A stretch of DNA of 51,936 nucleotides, taken from the NCBI GenBank assembly GCA_029747585.1, contig JAPEVF010000310.1, positions 1 through 51,936 of the forward strand, written 5' to 3'. Shown here piece by piece: positions 23,020-33,743 of the stretch. Under the pieces are notes generated by a model, which was not told the origin of the DNA, made no database searches, and saw only the letters and a list, made by a program, of their open reading frames with translations. The first letter of the stretch is position 1; every line of letters starts with the position of its first letter. The DNA comes from Pleurotus djamor (lineage: Eukaryota; Basidiomycota; Agaricomycetes; Agaricales; Pleurotaceae). A program made the position numbers and the translations under genes.

Positions 23020-23877
23020 TCAAAACGGCGTTCCCAGCTCGCTCTAGGACATATCAATACACTCGCATTATTGTACTTTAGAAGAGATGACTCTACCTAC
23101 CTCTCTAACGGCACAATTGATTGCAATCTGGAATTTTGAAGGAATATCCAGTGGTACACCTCGTCGCTTGCTGAGTTCGCCCATATACTCAGCTGTAGCA
23201 AGCTCCAAGTGCTTCAAGATGATGCAAGGGCCGTTGGTCTCTGTCATGTCTCTCGCCGCCCCTATGACCCCACATGGGAGACACTCTTTGGACAAGAAAT
23301 CTCTTGTCGCGGCGCAGCATTTGAAGTGATGCTCAAGGAACGTAAGACATGCCCTACCCAGGGTTGTGAAATCGACCGAACGAAACTGCGCTTGGATTTG
23401 ATCGTGTGTGAAGAGAAGTGATGCCTTGACGGCTACTTTCGAAAGGTTGCTCCACTTGCGTTGATATGCTAGGACGTAGGCCTCGACTGGATTTTTGCTG
23501 ATTTCGTCTGCGCACAAGTGTATATACACTTGCTCGAGACGACGCATCGTCTTATCAAGCTGGTACTTGTCCGCCGCCCGCAGAACCTTCATCAGCACGC
23601 CGCGATCGGTGAATACGTGCTCTTGAGTAGGATAGCAGTCACGTAGAAGGATGTCAAGAGTGACTGAGTCCTCCACGAAGGGAATTATCGGGAGCGATGT
23701 ATCGTCATCTAGAAGAGACTCTCCAGATGCTTTCGGCTGAGGAATCGAGAACATGTCGTCGAAAAACGGGGACGAAACGGAGAGGATGAGTTTGTGGACG
23801 TGGAACTTGACACCGTCTAGAGAACGCAGGATAATATCGGCGTCTGGTCTGTTGAAAGGCGAAGGTGCGTCGGTCAT
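23020..23877 (-). CDS. BTB/POZ domain protein (member I)
   Basis: Two exons (23877-23101 and 23043-23020) with a 57-nt GT-AG intron encode 266 aa. The BTB domain is at residues about 6-115 ([39 protein letters not shown]). The C-terminal region (PVEAYVLAYQRKWSNLSK, FLEHHFKCCAATRDFL) is family-typical, and the last exon reads SELGTPF. The frame is also open upstream to an ATG at 23937, adding 20 residues, but the paralogues start just before the PFNRPD block, so 23877 is preferred. A reading without the intron would end two codons after the retained intron. By family it is a candidate CUL3 adaptor; its substrate is unknown. Confidence 0.84.
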
Positions 23878-24433
23878 TTTGACGCTTGGTACTGATCTGA
23901 TGTGGTTGAGGATGTCCGAAGCATTAGAGGGGAGCAATGCTTACTTCTTGTACATCGATAATGATCAGTGAGAAGCAAGAAGGATCAAGTCCCCACCGGC
24001 TCTAGCGCGGTTTGCGTAGTCTTTGAAGGTGGTCTCATTGAATGGAAGTGCGAGAACATGCGTGGATTGCACTGCGCACTTCGAACGCCTTGCGAGCTTC
24101 TTTCACACACGAGGGACTGCGGAGAAGGGAAGCTCCTTTGTACTTCACAAAGCTTTACACAGTCTGCCGCAATAGAAGCGATCCATTTGAAACCCATGAG
24201 CGCAGCAGAAGATATCTAGCTCAGCCGGACATGTACCCTCTCCTCATGTTCGAATCGTAAAGGCTTCATAACCCCATATGGATGGATTAATTGAACGAGA
24301 AGACAAAGCCCTCGAGAGCAAACAACGTCATCGGTTTGATATCGTGCTTTTCCCTAGAATCGTGGCTTGCTCGAGCGAACGGAACTGGTGCGTCTGGTGG
24401 TGCTCCCAGGAAAATCCGACTTCCAGCTTCAAC

Positions 24434-25484
24434 ATGCTAGGTCGGATTCAACGTCTAGTCTATGACTCCTGAAATACACTGACCGAGAGTGACTAGTGAA
24501 ACTCCCGATGGAACTCTGGACGATGGTCGTCTCCTGCGACGAATTCCAAAATCGCAGCGCTCTATTACCCCTTCAAATCGTTTCGAAGAGACTGCACGCC
24601 CTTGTCACGCCCATCATTTATAGATCAATCTCGATAGTGCCTTCGGGATGGGAAGACTTCCTTGAATGGGTTATTGCAAACGGCGGGGGACACGCTCGTG
24701 GTATCGAGGATCTTTGTGAGTTATTCTTTCCACTTTCTCACGTCGCATCCTGCTCACAAGAAAGTATCACTGGAATGTAGTCTGGGAACCGCCAGTCCCG
24801 TATACTACCTACCCCCACATTTCCATCCGGTTCCACCGTCTTCCGAACTTACAAGCGACGTTCTCGTCCAATCCGCTGTTGGCCGCGTACACCGCCTACC
24901 TCGTCCTTAGACCACTCCATTGGAGAGCTTCGTCGGTCATGGGGTGGAAACATATCATCAAGACCGGATGGGCTGAGATTCGCAATATCTTACCCTTCTT
25001 CAACAACGTACACCACATCTCTGTTTGCCCCTACGTCACCTTTCCCCCTGACGTCCTCCGCAGTCTCCCCAATCCAAGTCGACTCACGCATCTACGAATC
25101 TTAGACACAGGGAGCGCTGAAGAGCTTCTCTCTCTCTTGCCGCTTCATCTAAATCTTCAGACCATCGCTGTTCTTGGTACCGAACAAGTGATCATTCAAA
25201 GTTTAGAGCAGTTTCACGATGCTGCTATTGAACTCCCCAAGCTGAATTCGCTGGAGACCAACCAGGGGCTTTGGGGTTTCCTCGCTCGCTGTCTGTCAGA
25301 CTCGTCACTCAGTTCACTGAAGCACTTTTCAATCAATACCATCCCTGCTCCCATGCTCCCAATTCCGACACTGAACAATCTCCGAAGTATTCAAATACCG
25401 TCCGAAGGGATTTCACTCGTTACTGAGCTTGTCCGGCACCTTCACAATGTAGAATATCTCTCAATCATGGTCGTAAAATCAAAT
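24434..25484 (+). pseudogene. F-box-like gene body lacking its last exon (member J)
   Basis: Exons 24434-24440 (ATGCTAG), 24497-24715 and 24781-25484 match the family exactly (7, 219 and 704 nt). They read MLVKLPMELWTMVVSCDEFQ, RSALLPLQIVSKRLHALVTP, then WEPPVPYTTYPHISIRFHRL and so on to HLHNVEYLSIMVVKSN and a good donor (GTAAGT). The expected last exon (LFDRFP..., WWE motif) is absent. Instead, unrelated sequence and an inverted copy of a repeat unit follow. Read-through would give a long chimeric frame ending at 26162. This is the only plus-strand F-box copy. It probably forms the other half of the gene whose last exon lies at 19822-20127. Without that exon it may be non-functional or encode a truncated adaptor. 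Confidence 0.8.
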
Positions 25485-25579
25485 GTAAGTTCTGACTACT
25501 TCAATTTTCCTTTTTCCTTTTTCACATTCAAACTTCGACTCCTCAGTCCACAAAGCTTGCGCATGACGATGGGATCTTT

Positions 25580-25605
25580 GGTCTCGTCACGTACGAGACG
25601 AGACC
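25580..25605. repeat. short perfect inverted repeat
   Basis: A 9-nt arm GGTCTCGTC and its reverse complement GACGAGACC flank an 8-nt spacer. It lies just beyond the broken end of F-box gene J. The arms could form a small hairpin; no function is shown. Confidence 0.5.
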
Positions 25606-25759
25606 ACGAATACCGTGACACTAGGGAAGAGGTCTCCGATGCAGAGGATGTGATGCTAGCTGAAGTTGAGTTGTGGGAGACGATACTTGTGAGCTTTTTC
25701 CCCTTCCCTTTCAGCGTTCCTTGCTGGCCTCATCCTTGTTCTTCGTTCTGTTGTCTTCG

Positions 25760-26070
25760 TGCTCGTTTGGTTGCCCGATTTCTGAACCTGTTTTCCCCGG
25801 CATCCAGGGCGATTCCTCTATATTGGGACGATACTATCCCTACGCACCTACTCGCCTCTACTTCAACCGCACCCTTAGACGTGTTATGGACTTCCTTCGA
25901 CCTCGTACCGACCGGTATCGATGGCTACCCATACACTCTACCTGTTTATCCCCAACCGCCTGCAATCGACATCACCCATCTTAACAGGACTCGTGTGGAC
26001 AATGTCCAGCACCATCAGTCACGCCCATACGCATACTATCTCCTGTTGATGAGCGACGAGGACGAGCCAG
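25760..26070 (-). repeat. repeat unit, left half, inverted (copy 3)
   Basis: This is a near-identical reverse complement of 21951-22264. On the plus strand it is open (PLYWDDTIPTHLLASTSTA, TGIDGYPYTLPVYPQPP). Only the left half of the unit is present; the right half is missing here and found at 20313-20569. Confidence 0.7.
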
Positions 26071-27640
26071 GGTTGTGCCATTCAAACCGCGAGAGCTTTC
26101 AAGGCTACCGAGGGAGGAGCAAGGGAAGGAAGAACAGTATTAGAAAAGGTCGTGGACGTTGATCATCCCGGTCAACCTCCTCTCGTTCGTTCGTCACGCA
26201 GGGGTATACGATTGTGTGTCCTTGGGTATGTTCTGCTCTTTTGCTTGTTCTTCTCCCTACCCTATTCCTTCCCATGCTATGGTCCTTGGGCGAGTCTTCG
26301 CCTTCTTGCCGGGTTCCCCCACCCTTCAGCGAATCCATGCTCAACTTCCCCTTGTATAGACGCAATCATCTCAAGAATATCCGTCTACTTCGTGACCATC
26401 TCGTCTCCCCTCGGACAAGACATCGCACGTTGGGCTACACCACATCCAAGGCATGCCACGTCCATTGCACCCTCGACTGTCTAGAGCCACGAGTACCAAT
26501 CCTCGGCGCAGCTGGAGGGTGGGCCTCTTGTTCGCGCGATCAGTGCTCGTGTAGGAACGCGGCGGGAGATGGAGGATGGAGTTGACCGTTTCACGGATCG
26601 CAACAGAGTACCGTTGGTCAACATAGGGAAGGAAGGCGAACGTGAATGAATACGGGCGCGGATTCCAACCGTCCTTCGCTACCGAATTCTACGCCCCTAC
26701 TATTCTTAATCTCGCGTGGAAGTGGCTGGTGGAGAGGGAGATAATCGTTTGGGTACCAACAAGCAAGTTGCTCTCCTACTCTCGTCCACCAAGGAGACAC
26801 AGGAGTAAGAGGATAACGACGACATACTCGCCGGCTGGTGCCACCGCGACCACAATAGACGTCGTACGGAATACCACAGGAACTGTATGGCTACATCAAC
26901 ATCGAACGCGAACACCTCCCATTCCTTTCCGTTGTCGGCATGGTCGACAGCCTATCATCGGCCCCCGCTGCCACCACCTGTGTACAGATAGGTTACTTCG
27001 CCAGTGTTGGAAGCCTGAATGGTACGATGATATATGGAGGGGTTGTGTGCGTAGAGTGAGTTGTGACGATTGGTAGGAGGTGAATTTATGTTCTTTTCGT
27101 TTGACTTCCTCTTTCTTCTTGGGTTGTTTTGTTCGTCTTGATACCGCCTTCGCTGTTGACGCTGTTGACGCTGTTGACGGCATACGTCATGGCTTCGATA
27201 CGACCGTTCTGTATTCGGTCAGAACTTGGAGTCGAGCTCCAGCTAGTGCCTTCATGCCTTCATGGGTGTTGATTTCACTCCCTCTTCGTTGCTCGTTTCG
27301 TTTTTCGCGGTTGCTGCTTTCGATCTCTCTTTCTTCTTCTTCATTTTCCCGTTTCGATGGCGTTGATGTCGTCCAAGCTTTCGACACGGACGTTCTCTTC
27401 AAGTCTCTTCATCTTTTCCTTCCATCACTATTCATGTTGCCGTCGTCTTTGATACCTCTTTGTCGCTTTGTCTTTGTCCGACACCTCTGATGGAGGCGCT
27501 CCCTCCTTCATCAAATTGACGATGCCATTCTTGGACCTTCTTTCGTTTCTTATCGCCAGCGTATTCCCGTCTTGCTTCCTTACTCCGTCTTCTTCCCTTT
27601 CCACTCGCGGTATCACTTGTACTGACTTATGTTCTCCCCC
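26071..27640 (+). other. relic coding-like and T-rich intronic sequence
   Basis: From 26148 a frame reads DVDHPGQPPLVRSSRRGIRL and meets a GTATGT donor at about 26225. A later piece near 26320-26400 reads SESMLNFPLYRRNHLKNIRL. These may be further exons of the gene behind the repeat unit; no complete gene can be built. From about 27,070 the sequence becomes T-rich like the region 191-779, and it leads into the exon relic at 27,640. Confidence 0.4.
27152..27178 (+). repeat. three tandem copies of GCTGTTGAC
   Basis: A 9-nt word is repeated exactly three times, followed by a partial fourth copy, inside the T-rich stretch before the relic exon. Confidence 0.8.
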
Positions 27641-29260
27641 CAGGTGAATATATCCGAAGAACGTAGAATGCGTTGAAGGAAGAGGGATTTTGGTGTCTCA
27701 ACAGCTCACAGCGGGCAGCGTGACAAGCTGCCTCTAACGCTGCCCATGCTCAGCCACAAGATGCGCAACCCCCACCTCTACCGCTTGCAGCCCTCTTCAT
27801 CGCGTACGGAGACGCTGCCTTCCCTGTGTCATCATCGCCTACGCTACGGCCAGAACTCAAGCGCCAGATTCAGGAGATCAGTACAAGCAGACTCACGATC
27901 AACGGTAGCTCATCATCCGTCCCGAGCTCAAAGTCACGATGTCATGCTCATTGATGACCACCACCGAGTATTGCTTTGCTCCTGGGCGATTTGGCGATCT
28001 ACTCTCGCGTCCGGAGTCGGTCAAATTCAAGGAGCAGCATATCATAGCGTCAACATCCGCTTCCCGTTGAACCGTCCTCGCAATCCAGCCCTTTCGCACA
28101 TGGGTGGCAGCAGAGATGGCGGTCTTGACCCACGTTCAGGTCGAAGAGGGCGATGGGATAGGGCGGAGGCGGAGTGATGCTAGAATCTCAAGGAAGAGCG
28201 GTGGTCGTAGTCGTGGTGGGGAGTTGGACGATGAAGATGCCGAAGAAACCGCGGAGGTCGAGTTTCTTGAAGCTGTTGGTGCCGTTGAAGTAGATCTGCA
28301 ATTGCGAACCCTTTAGCAACTGTACCTACAGCTCATTGCACCTCGTCACCACCTTCTCGTCCTCCTCACGCCTACTCTCCGTCACCGCTGAGTAAAGCCA
28401 CCCTCTCCATCGACACCATGATCATCTCCGCTTGTCCCGAGTTGGTCGATCAAGGAATGACGCGGACATCTTATGTCCACACCGTCGTCCGTGCCCACTG
28501 CCGTCGCAATTTGGCTCTCCCACTCTGTCACCAAAACCCACCGTTACGGATGACCACCTCGCAGTCTACGATGAGGACTTCGATGAAGATGGAAAGTCAT
28601 TGTCAATAGGGATATACCTATGGGCGGCAGCGTGGATGATGATCTTCGACGCTGAGACCGAGGCTGAGGCCCGCGACGAGCTCAATGGCTATGAGGGTGA
28701 TACCTCAATGTGCGGGGCTGAGACTGCTGTGAGGATAAGTCGTGGTTGTAATGAGGAGTTTGGACGATGAAGACATTGCGAATGTGCCCAGTCAATTTCA
28801 GAGGTTCGGCTGGTTGACGGTGTGATGCGGCATGCATTGCTGAAGACGACAGCATCCAGCCACCCAAGGGATTGGGGCTACTTTCGTAAAGCTTTTCGGT
28901 TTCAATTCTGGTGTTTTTTCAATGGACTTCAACCTATTTTTGTTTCTCGTTTCTCGTTCCTCTACGGTCGTTTCCCCTCCCCCTGTTGTTAATCTATCTG
29001 TCGTTGCTTGGTCCGATTCTTTCTCCCTACTATGTCCTTATACGCTCGTCGTTACCTCCTTGCCCATTGTCATACTCAACCCTTTACCTACGACCCCTTC
29101 AAGCTTCATGTGCGATGATCATCATGTCTAGTCCGTCGCTTCGCTCTATGTACTCTACTCTTCCTACGCGGACATATCTTCAACTCTGACGACTATTTTG
29201 CTTCTTCTTGGAAACCCTCTTGTGTCTTGTGTCAACTCGACCCGTATCCTCTCCTTCATG
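27640..29260 (+). pseudogene. two successive eroded copies of the 780-1623 exon, with 3' UTR (relic 4)
   Basis: After a CCCCCAG acceptor, 27,643-27,720 matches the start of the intact exon (ATGCGTTGAAGGAAGAGGG against ACGCGTTGAACGCAGGGGG). The part at 27,845-27,925 (ACTCAAGCGCCAG...) matches 1017-1085, and 28,190-28,270 matches the acidic end with GTGGTCGTAGTCGTGGTGG. A second copy begins near 28,365 (CGTCACCGCTGAGTAAAGCC against CGTCACCGCCGAGTATCGCT) and runs to about 28,790. The following UTR retains CTTGGAAACCCTCTTGTGTC (intact copy near 2017). Stops interrupt both copies. The order exon, UTR, downstream relic is the same as at 780-4660. Confidence 0.6.
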
Positions 29261-30048
29261 TTCATCTATACCACCATAAGCCAATCCAGTTTTTTCGGTT
29301 ACCAGATTGAGGCTCTCGAATGTCAAGAGATGGGGGACCTTGCCTTGTAGGTTTGATGTTGCTACTCTTGGTTTTCGTCCACTGATTGGTTGGTTTGCGA
29401 ACCTAGAGAACCTACCTCCACACTTGGAAACACCCTAGTCACCGGGGACTGGCCGATCACACTGACTTCATAATCCAAGTTCAAGAGCCCCGGGGCCCTT
29501 ATCGTGCGTTCGTCTTGATGGGTTTTGTTCGTTTACTGAAGCATTATCCTTTTCAGTCAATTTGCGAAGTATTGAGGACTATCCCTCGCTAACGGACGAG
29601 TGGTCACCGTCTCATTCCTTGGAAATTTGCACATTGCCGCGAAGTCACGTTGACTGGTGTCCTACACAGCCTGACCCCAGTTCAGCAACGATTAAGCTCG
29701 AATTCTTCTATCCAACGCGAGAGAAGAGAGGCTGTCTATCTGGGTCACCTCCACAATGCATGCTCAATTCGGTGGAATTGCGTGTGGATGCTGTACTTCT
29801 TAATTGCCCTATGGTCAACGTACGTTCGTCTTCAACGGCTTTCTGAATCTTTTCACTAAAACCAACATCTTATCTAGATTGGTACCTTCTTTTAGCCCTC
29901 CACATAGACATCGAGCTCTTCTACCCTGTATTCTCCCCAGATGGTGTATCCCGCCGTTAAGTAGTCTACTTCGTAAGCGGTGAATTTCTTCAGTCTATCC
30001 CTACAAGCCCACCCACTCAGCCTATTCCTTTCCCTCATATTCAAGAAT
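29261..30048. other. decayed coding-like sequence
   Basis: Short open pieces such as that at 29660-29820 (VLHSLTPVQQRLSSNSS, AVYLGHLHNACSIRWNC), ending at a GTACGT donor-like site, suggest old exons. The position matches the decayed stretch at 2.2-4.4 kb relative to the neighbouring relics. No gene can be assigned. Confidence 0.35.
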
Positions 30049-30330
30049 TCTGCGGTAGATTGCACAGTCCGTTCCGCAGCGTGTACCACGCTGCTCATTC
30101 TATCATAGGCTCTTCGTCGAATTCAATGGCGGAGTACCTAGAACCTCCACCTTCTCTTTGTCACTTCGCAGCAAGCAACGAAGCTGACGGTGACTTGACA
30201 TGACTCAAGGTACGCAGTACATAGGTTCCTATCAGTAGCCAACAACCTTCTCATTTTTAGAGCGGCAGATGACATGGTCCTAGGCTTCGACTTCTCGAAA
30301 GCGATAGCTAAGGTCACGTCTGGACGCTTG
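30049..30330 (+). pseudogene. relic exons, paralogous to 4430-4660
   Basis: The first piece reads LFVEFNGG, VPRTSTFSLS and LDMTQ before a GTACGCAG donor. After a TTTTTAG acceptor at about 30,258 a second piece reads AADDMVLGFDFSKAIAKV, then GRLEYFFP and a stop. The first piece has a partner at 4510-4640. The protein is not recognised. Confidence 0.45.
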
Positions 30331-30521
30331 GAGTATTTTTTTCCATAATATTAACTCGCGGTTGAAGAGACCTGATAGAAGACCCGTTAGTGCTTACAAC
30401 GAGAGCGCGATGTACAGTCAAAATTCAATTTAAAGGACATCATTAGCTGAAATACCATCCGTCCTAACTCGACTTGGAGGTGACGATACTCTATGTCCTT
30501 CCTCATCACCTTCTCCGTCCT

Positions 30522-31381
30522 CTAGCTTCGAAACGGCGGCCCAAATTCGCTCTGTCGCTTGGTTAGTAGAGGTATCAGCTTCAGTGGATGGTGTCGAAAG
30601 ACCATACCTTCCCAATGGCACCATTTACATGACTTCTAAGCCGTCCTGGGATGGCCAATAGCTCCGTCAACTGGGAGCCACCCAGATTGATCGGAATGGC
30701 CCCACTGGGCTCGAGAGCTTTCGCGATAGCCAAGGGCCCGCTTGTTTCCAACATACCCCTTGCAGTATTCACGACATTGTGCGCGTACATGAATTGAGAA
30801 TTGAGGAACGACCGGGTCGCAGTACAGCACTTGAAGTGATATCGAATCAGCTTGATACATTGATTGCCTATCGACGAGCAATCGATGCTTTCAAACTGCG
30901 TCTGCATATCGTTGTGGGATAGATAGAGTGACGCGGTCACGGCGATCTTTATCAGGTTCTTCCACTTGTATTGACATGCGAGTGCGTAGGCTTGAATTGG
31001 TTTCTTGCTGATTTCATCCATGCATAAGTGGATATATGCACTTTGTAGATAATTGAGAGCCCTATCAATTTGGTACTTGTCCGCTGCTTTGAGGACTTTA
31101 TTCAAGGTCTCGGCATCGGTTACTGTGGGGTCGTCGGCTGGATAGCAGCAATGTAGAAGNATGACNAGCGTCGCAGAGTCTTCATCAAAGGGNACTATCG
31201 GTAACAGTGCTTGATCATCCNGCGATTGTGGCTGAGGGAGAGTGAACAGGTCACTGAAGAAAGGGGATGCGATGGACAAGATGATCTTGTGGACTTGAAA
31301 GTCGATGCCATCGGAGGATCGCAAGATGACATCGGCGTCTGGTCTGTTGAAGGGTGACGATGCTGTCTCCGCGACAGACAT
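30522..31381 (-). CDS. BTB/POZ domain protein (member K), four ambiguous bases
   Basis: Two exons (31381-30608 and 30551-30522) with a 56-nt GT-AG intron encode 267 aa. The BTB domain is at residues about 8-112 ([39 protein letters not shown]). The C-terminal part has [18 protein letters not shown] and [16 protein letters not shown], and the last exon is SEFGPPFRS. Ambiguous bases at 31160, 31166, 31193 and 31221 hide a few residues near positions 54-75 without breaking the frame. By family it is a candidate CUL3 ubiquitin-ligase adaptor. It lies between the relic region and F-box gene L, both on the minus strand. Confidence 0.84.
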
Positions 31382-31985
31382 TTTTCGATTCAGATGTGCT
31401 GTAGATGAAGGCGAGAGTGCACAGAAGAAATGAAGACGTTGGGAAGACGGTTTGAGCTGGGTCAGAGTAGAAAGGGAGAAACGAGCGCCTCTTGTGCATC
31501 CCAGGAAAAACGTGACGATCTCGATTCCTAGGGTAGGACAGTGTCGAGTTCACGACGTGATTCATCCGAGTAGATACCTTACAGCAGCTTCCGCGCTCTT
31601 GTCCTGGCCAAATCAGTGTGTCAGTAGGGAAAATGAACTCAGGGTTCGGACGCGAGGACTTCTCGCCAGTCTGAGTCAATGCTTCGACTTACTCGAGCAT
31701 GTAGAAAAGCTATAAATCAGTAGGTTGCACTTTTCTTTGGTGCATGACTCTTGATGTGAAGGAAGGAGCACTACCATGGTTCGAATCCTGCGTCAAAGAA
31801 AGGTCCAAACTGTTCAGGGGAGCTCCTTTCTGAACCTAGGCGGTCGAAATTTCTCAAGCACTCAGGCGACTTCAAGTTTCTCTTTCTCTTCCACGCAAGT
31901 GCTTTACAAATTATAACTCTAAAGGACACATCGAGAGAAGGTCACAAACAACTTCAGAGGACTGCATTGATTAATTTTCCCAACC
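31382..31985. other. intergenic region between BTB gene K and F-box gene L
   Basis: No supportable gene. It contains GGGAGAAACGAGCGCCTC at about 31474, related to words upstream of other family members (35359 and 42346). Confidence 0.3.
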
Positions 31986-33402
31986 CTAATTGGTGCACAT
32001 ACTACTGGTTCTCGGCAGGCGCTCGAGTTCTTCCTGTGCGCTCTCCCACCACGACTGAAATGGCCGAAGGCTTCCTAAAGCCGTGTCTACAGGACTCGGC
32101 TGGCTACGAAGGAAGCGCGAGACACAGGAGTCACTATCATCGCCGAGGTTGTCCATGTCCACGATGGCGAGTTTCGGGAATCGGTCAAAGAGCTCGGATG
32201 GGGATGGCATGTCATTGTCCGAGTCTGGAAGATAATACTCCAGGTGGATGTACTTCAGCGCTGCGGAGGGAATATTGAAGAGGAAATTGACCTATTAATT
32301 GTATTAAGTATGCAATAAGGTTGGGAGAGAAAGGAAGAGAAAAAGAGGACTTACTTCGGAACTCATAGTCAAAGCTGAGATATACTCGACAAGAGTTAGG
32401 TGCTGGAAAAGCTGTCTAACGAGCGACGTATCTGCGGACATTATTTTCAAACTCAAGAGGTGGTTTAGGGTTGGAATCGGGGGCATTGGAGTAGGGATAG
32501 TGAGGATTGAGAAGTGCCGGAGCGATCTAAACGACGACGTTGATAGGCAGTGTGAGAGGAAAGGCCAGAAGTTCGGACCAGTCTCAAGGATTTTGAGTCT
32601 AGGAAGGTCAATGCACATGTCAGGAAGCTCGTTTGAATGGGGAAGCGGACCACCTCTCAGCAGCGGCATCCCGACCAGTTGAAGGTTGGGGTGCAGCTGA
32701 AAGAGAGGGAGGACGTCCGTCCAATTCTTGGTAACGAGGATCCGTAGGTATGTAAGATGGCCGGGGCTTGGGAGATTGTGGAGAACTTCGGGTGGGACGA
32801 TGAGAATGGAGAGAACTGCAACGCGACGGACGCTTGTGAAGAACGGGAAAATGCTGCGAACCTCAGACCAGCCGATCTCTAAGACCTCTTTCCATCCATC
32901 CACCGAGCCGACCTGTTCATAGAAAGGTTTCAGAATAAGGGACGTCGTATACGACGCAAGTAACGGATTGCTTGCGAATGTCGATTGGAGATTGGAAAGG
33001 CGATGGAAAGGGATGGCGGTATGAGCAAAAGTGGTCTGAGAGGTCTGTGGCTCCCATGCTACACGAAATAGAGTAGTCAGTACGATGTAGAACAATGTAC
33101 AACACTGCTTAAATAACCTCACAGAGAGTGGTTACATCACGAAGCTGTTCCCCACCGCGTGCTGCAGCCCATTCAACGAAATCCTTTGAGCCCGAGAACG
33201 TTATCGAGATAGTGGTATAGATGACCGGAGTTACAAGGGAGTGTAACTGCTTCGAAACTAGTTGTAAGGGTAAAAGAGTACGGCGATCGTGCGCATCGTG
33301 GTTCGCGATGACAAGGGCCCAGAGTTCAGGCGGGAGTTTGGCTGTGTTCATCATAAACCGCGGCTTTGATCATAAGTGCTCGATTTTACGCGTACCAGTC
33401 AT
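31986..33402 (-). CDS. F-box-like protein (family member L)
   Basis: Exons are 33402-33396 (ATGACTG), 33341-33123 (219 nt), 33058-32355 (704 nt) and 32291-31986, for 411 aa. It reads MTAKLPPELWALVIANHDAH, then RRTLLPLQLVSKQLHSLVTP (F-box-like), WEPQTSQTTFAHTAIPFHRL, YTTSLILKPFYEQ, LTYLRILVTK, LPRLKILETG and HLTLVEYISALTM. The last exon is LFDRFPKLAIVDMDNL and PFQSWWESAQEELERL. All introns are GT-AG, and phases 1, 1 and 0 match B, D, E and N. By family it is a probable substrate adaptor of an SCF ubiquitin ligase. It appears intact and well conserved and makes a good reference for the array. Confidence 0.82.
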
Positions 33403-33743
33403 TTTGGTGTTGAAATTCGGTGATTTGGATGCTTTGGATGCCGTTTTGGTGGTGAGGAAGGAAGCATCGATGACAAATCGATCGACCTTTTCTTGTCCCC
33501 CTACATTCGAAAGGAGACTCCTCTCTCGCCCACGCACCTTGCACCAGTAGGCTTTCTTGGTTTATTTGGCGTCTCATCCTCGGACTAGTCTTCATAGGCT
33601 TCAAGCTTCATCAAGGAAAGTTATTGCTGAAACATAGACTCATGAGATTGTAGACATAATGCTTCCACAACGTCTCATTTGTCACATCGCGTGGATGTCC
33701 CATAGGTAAGGGTAAATATTCCAAGGACCCGTTTTCGCCTGTC

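Noticed and set aside
23878..23937. N-terminal extension of BTB gene I (ATG at 23937)
   Set aside because: Paralogues start just before the PFNRPD block and the extra 20 residues have no counterpart; the downstream ATG at 23877 is preferred.
20313..26070. The 20.3/22.0/25.8 kb repeats as a DNA transposon
   Set aside because: No terminal inverted repeats, target duplications or transposase reading; the copies look like spliced-gene fragments.
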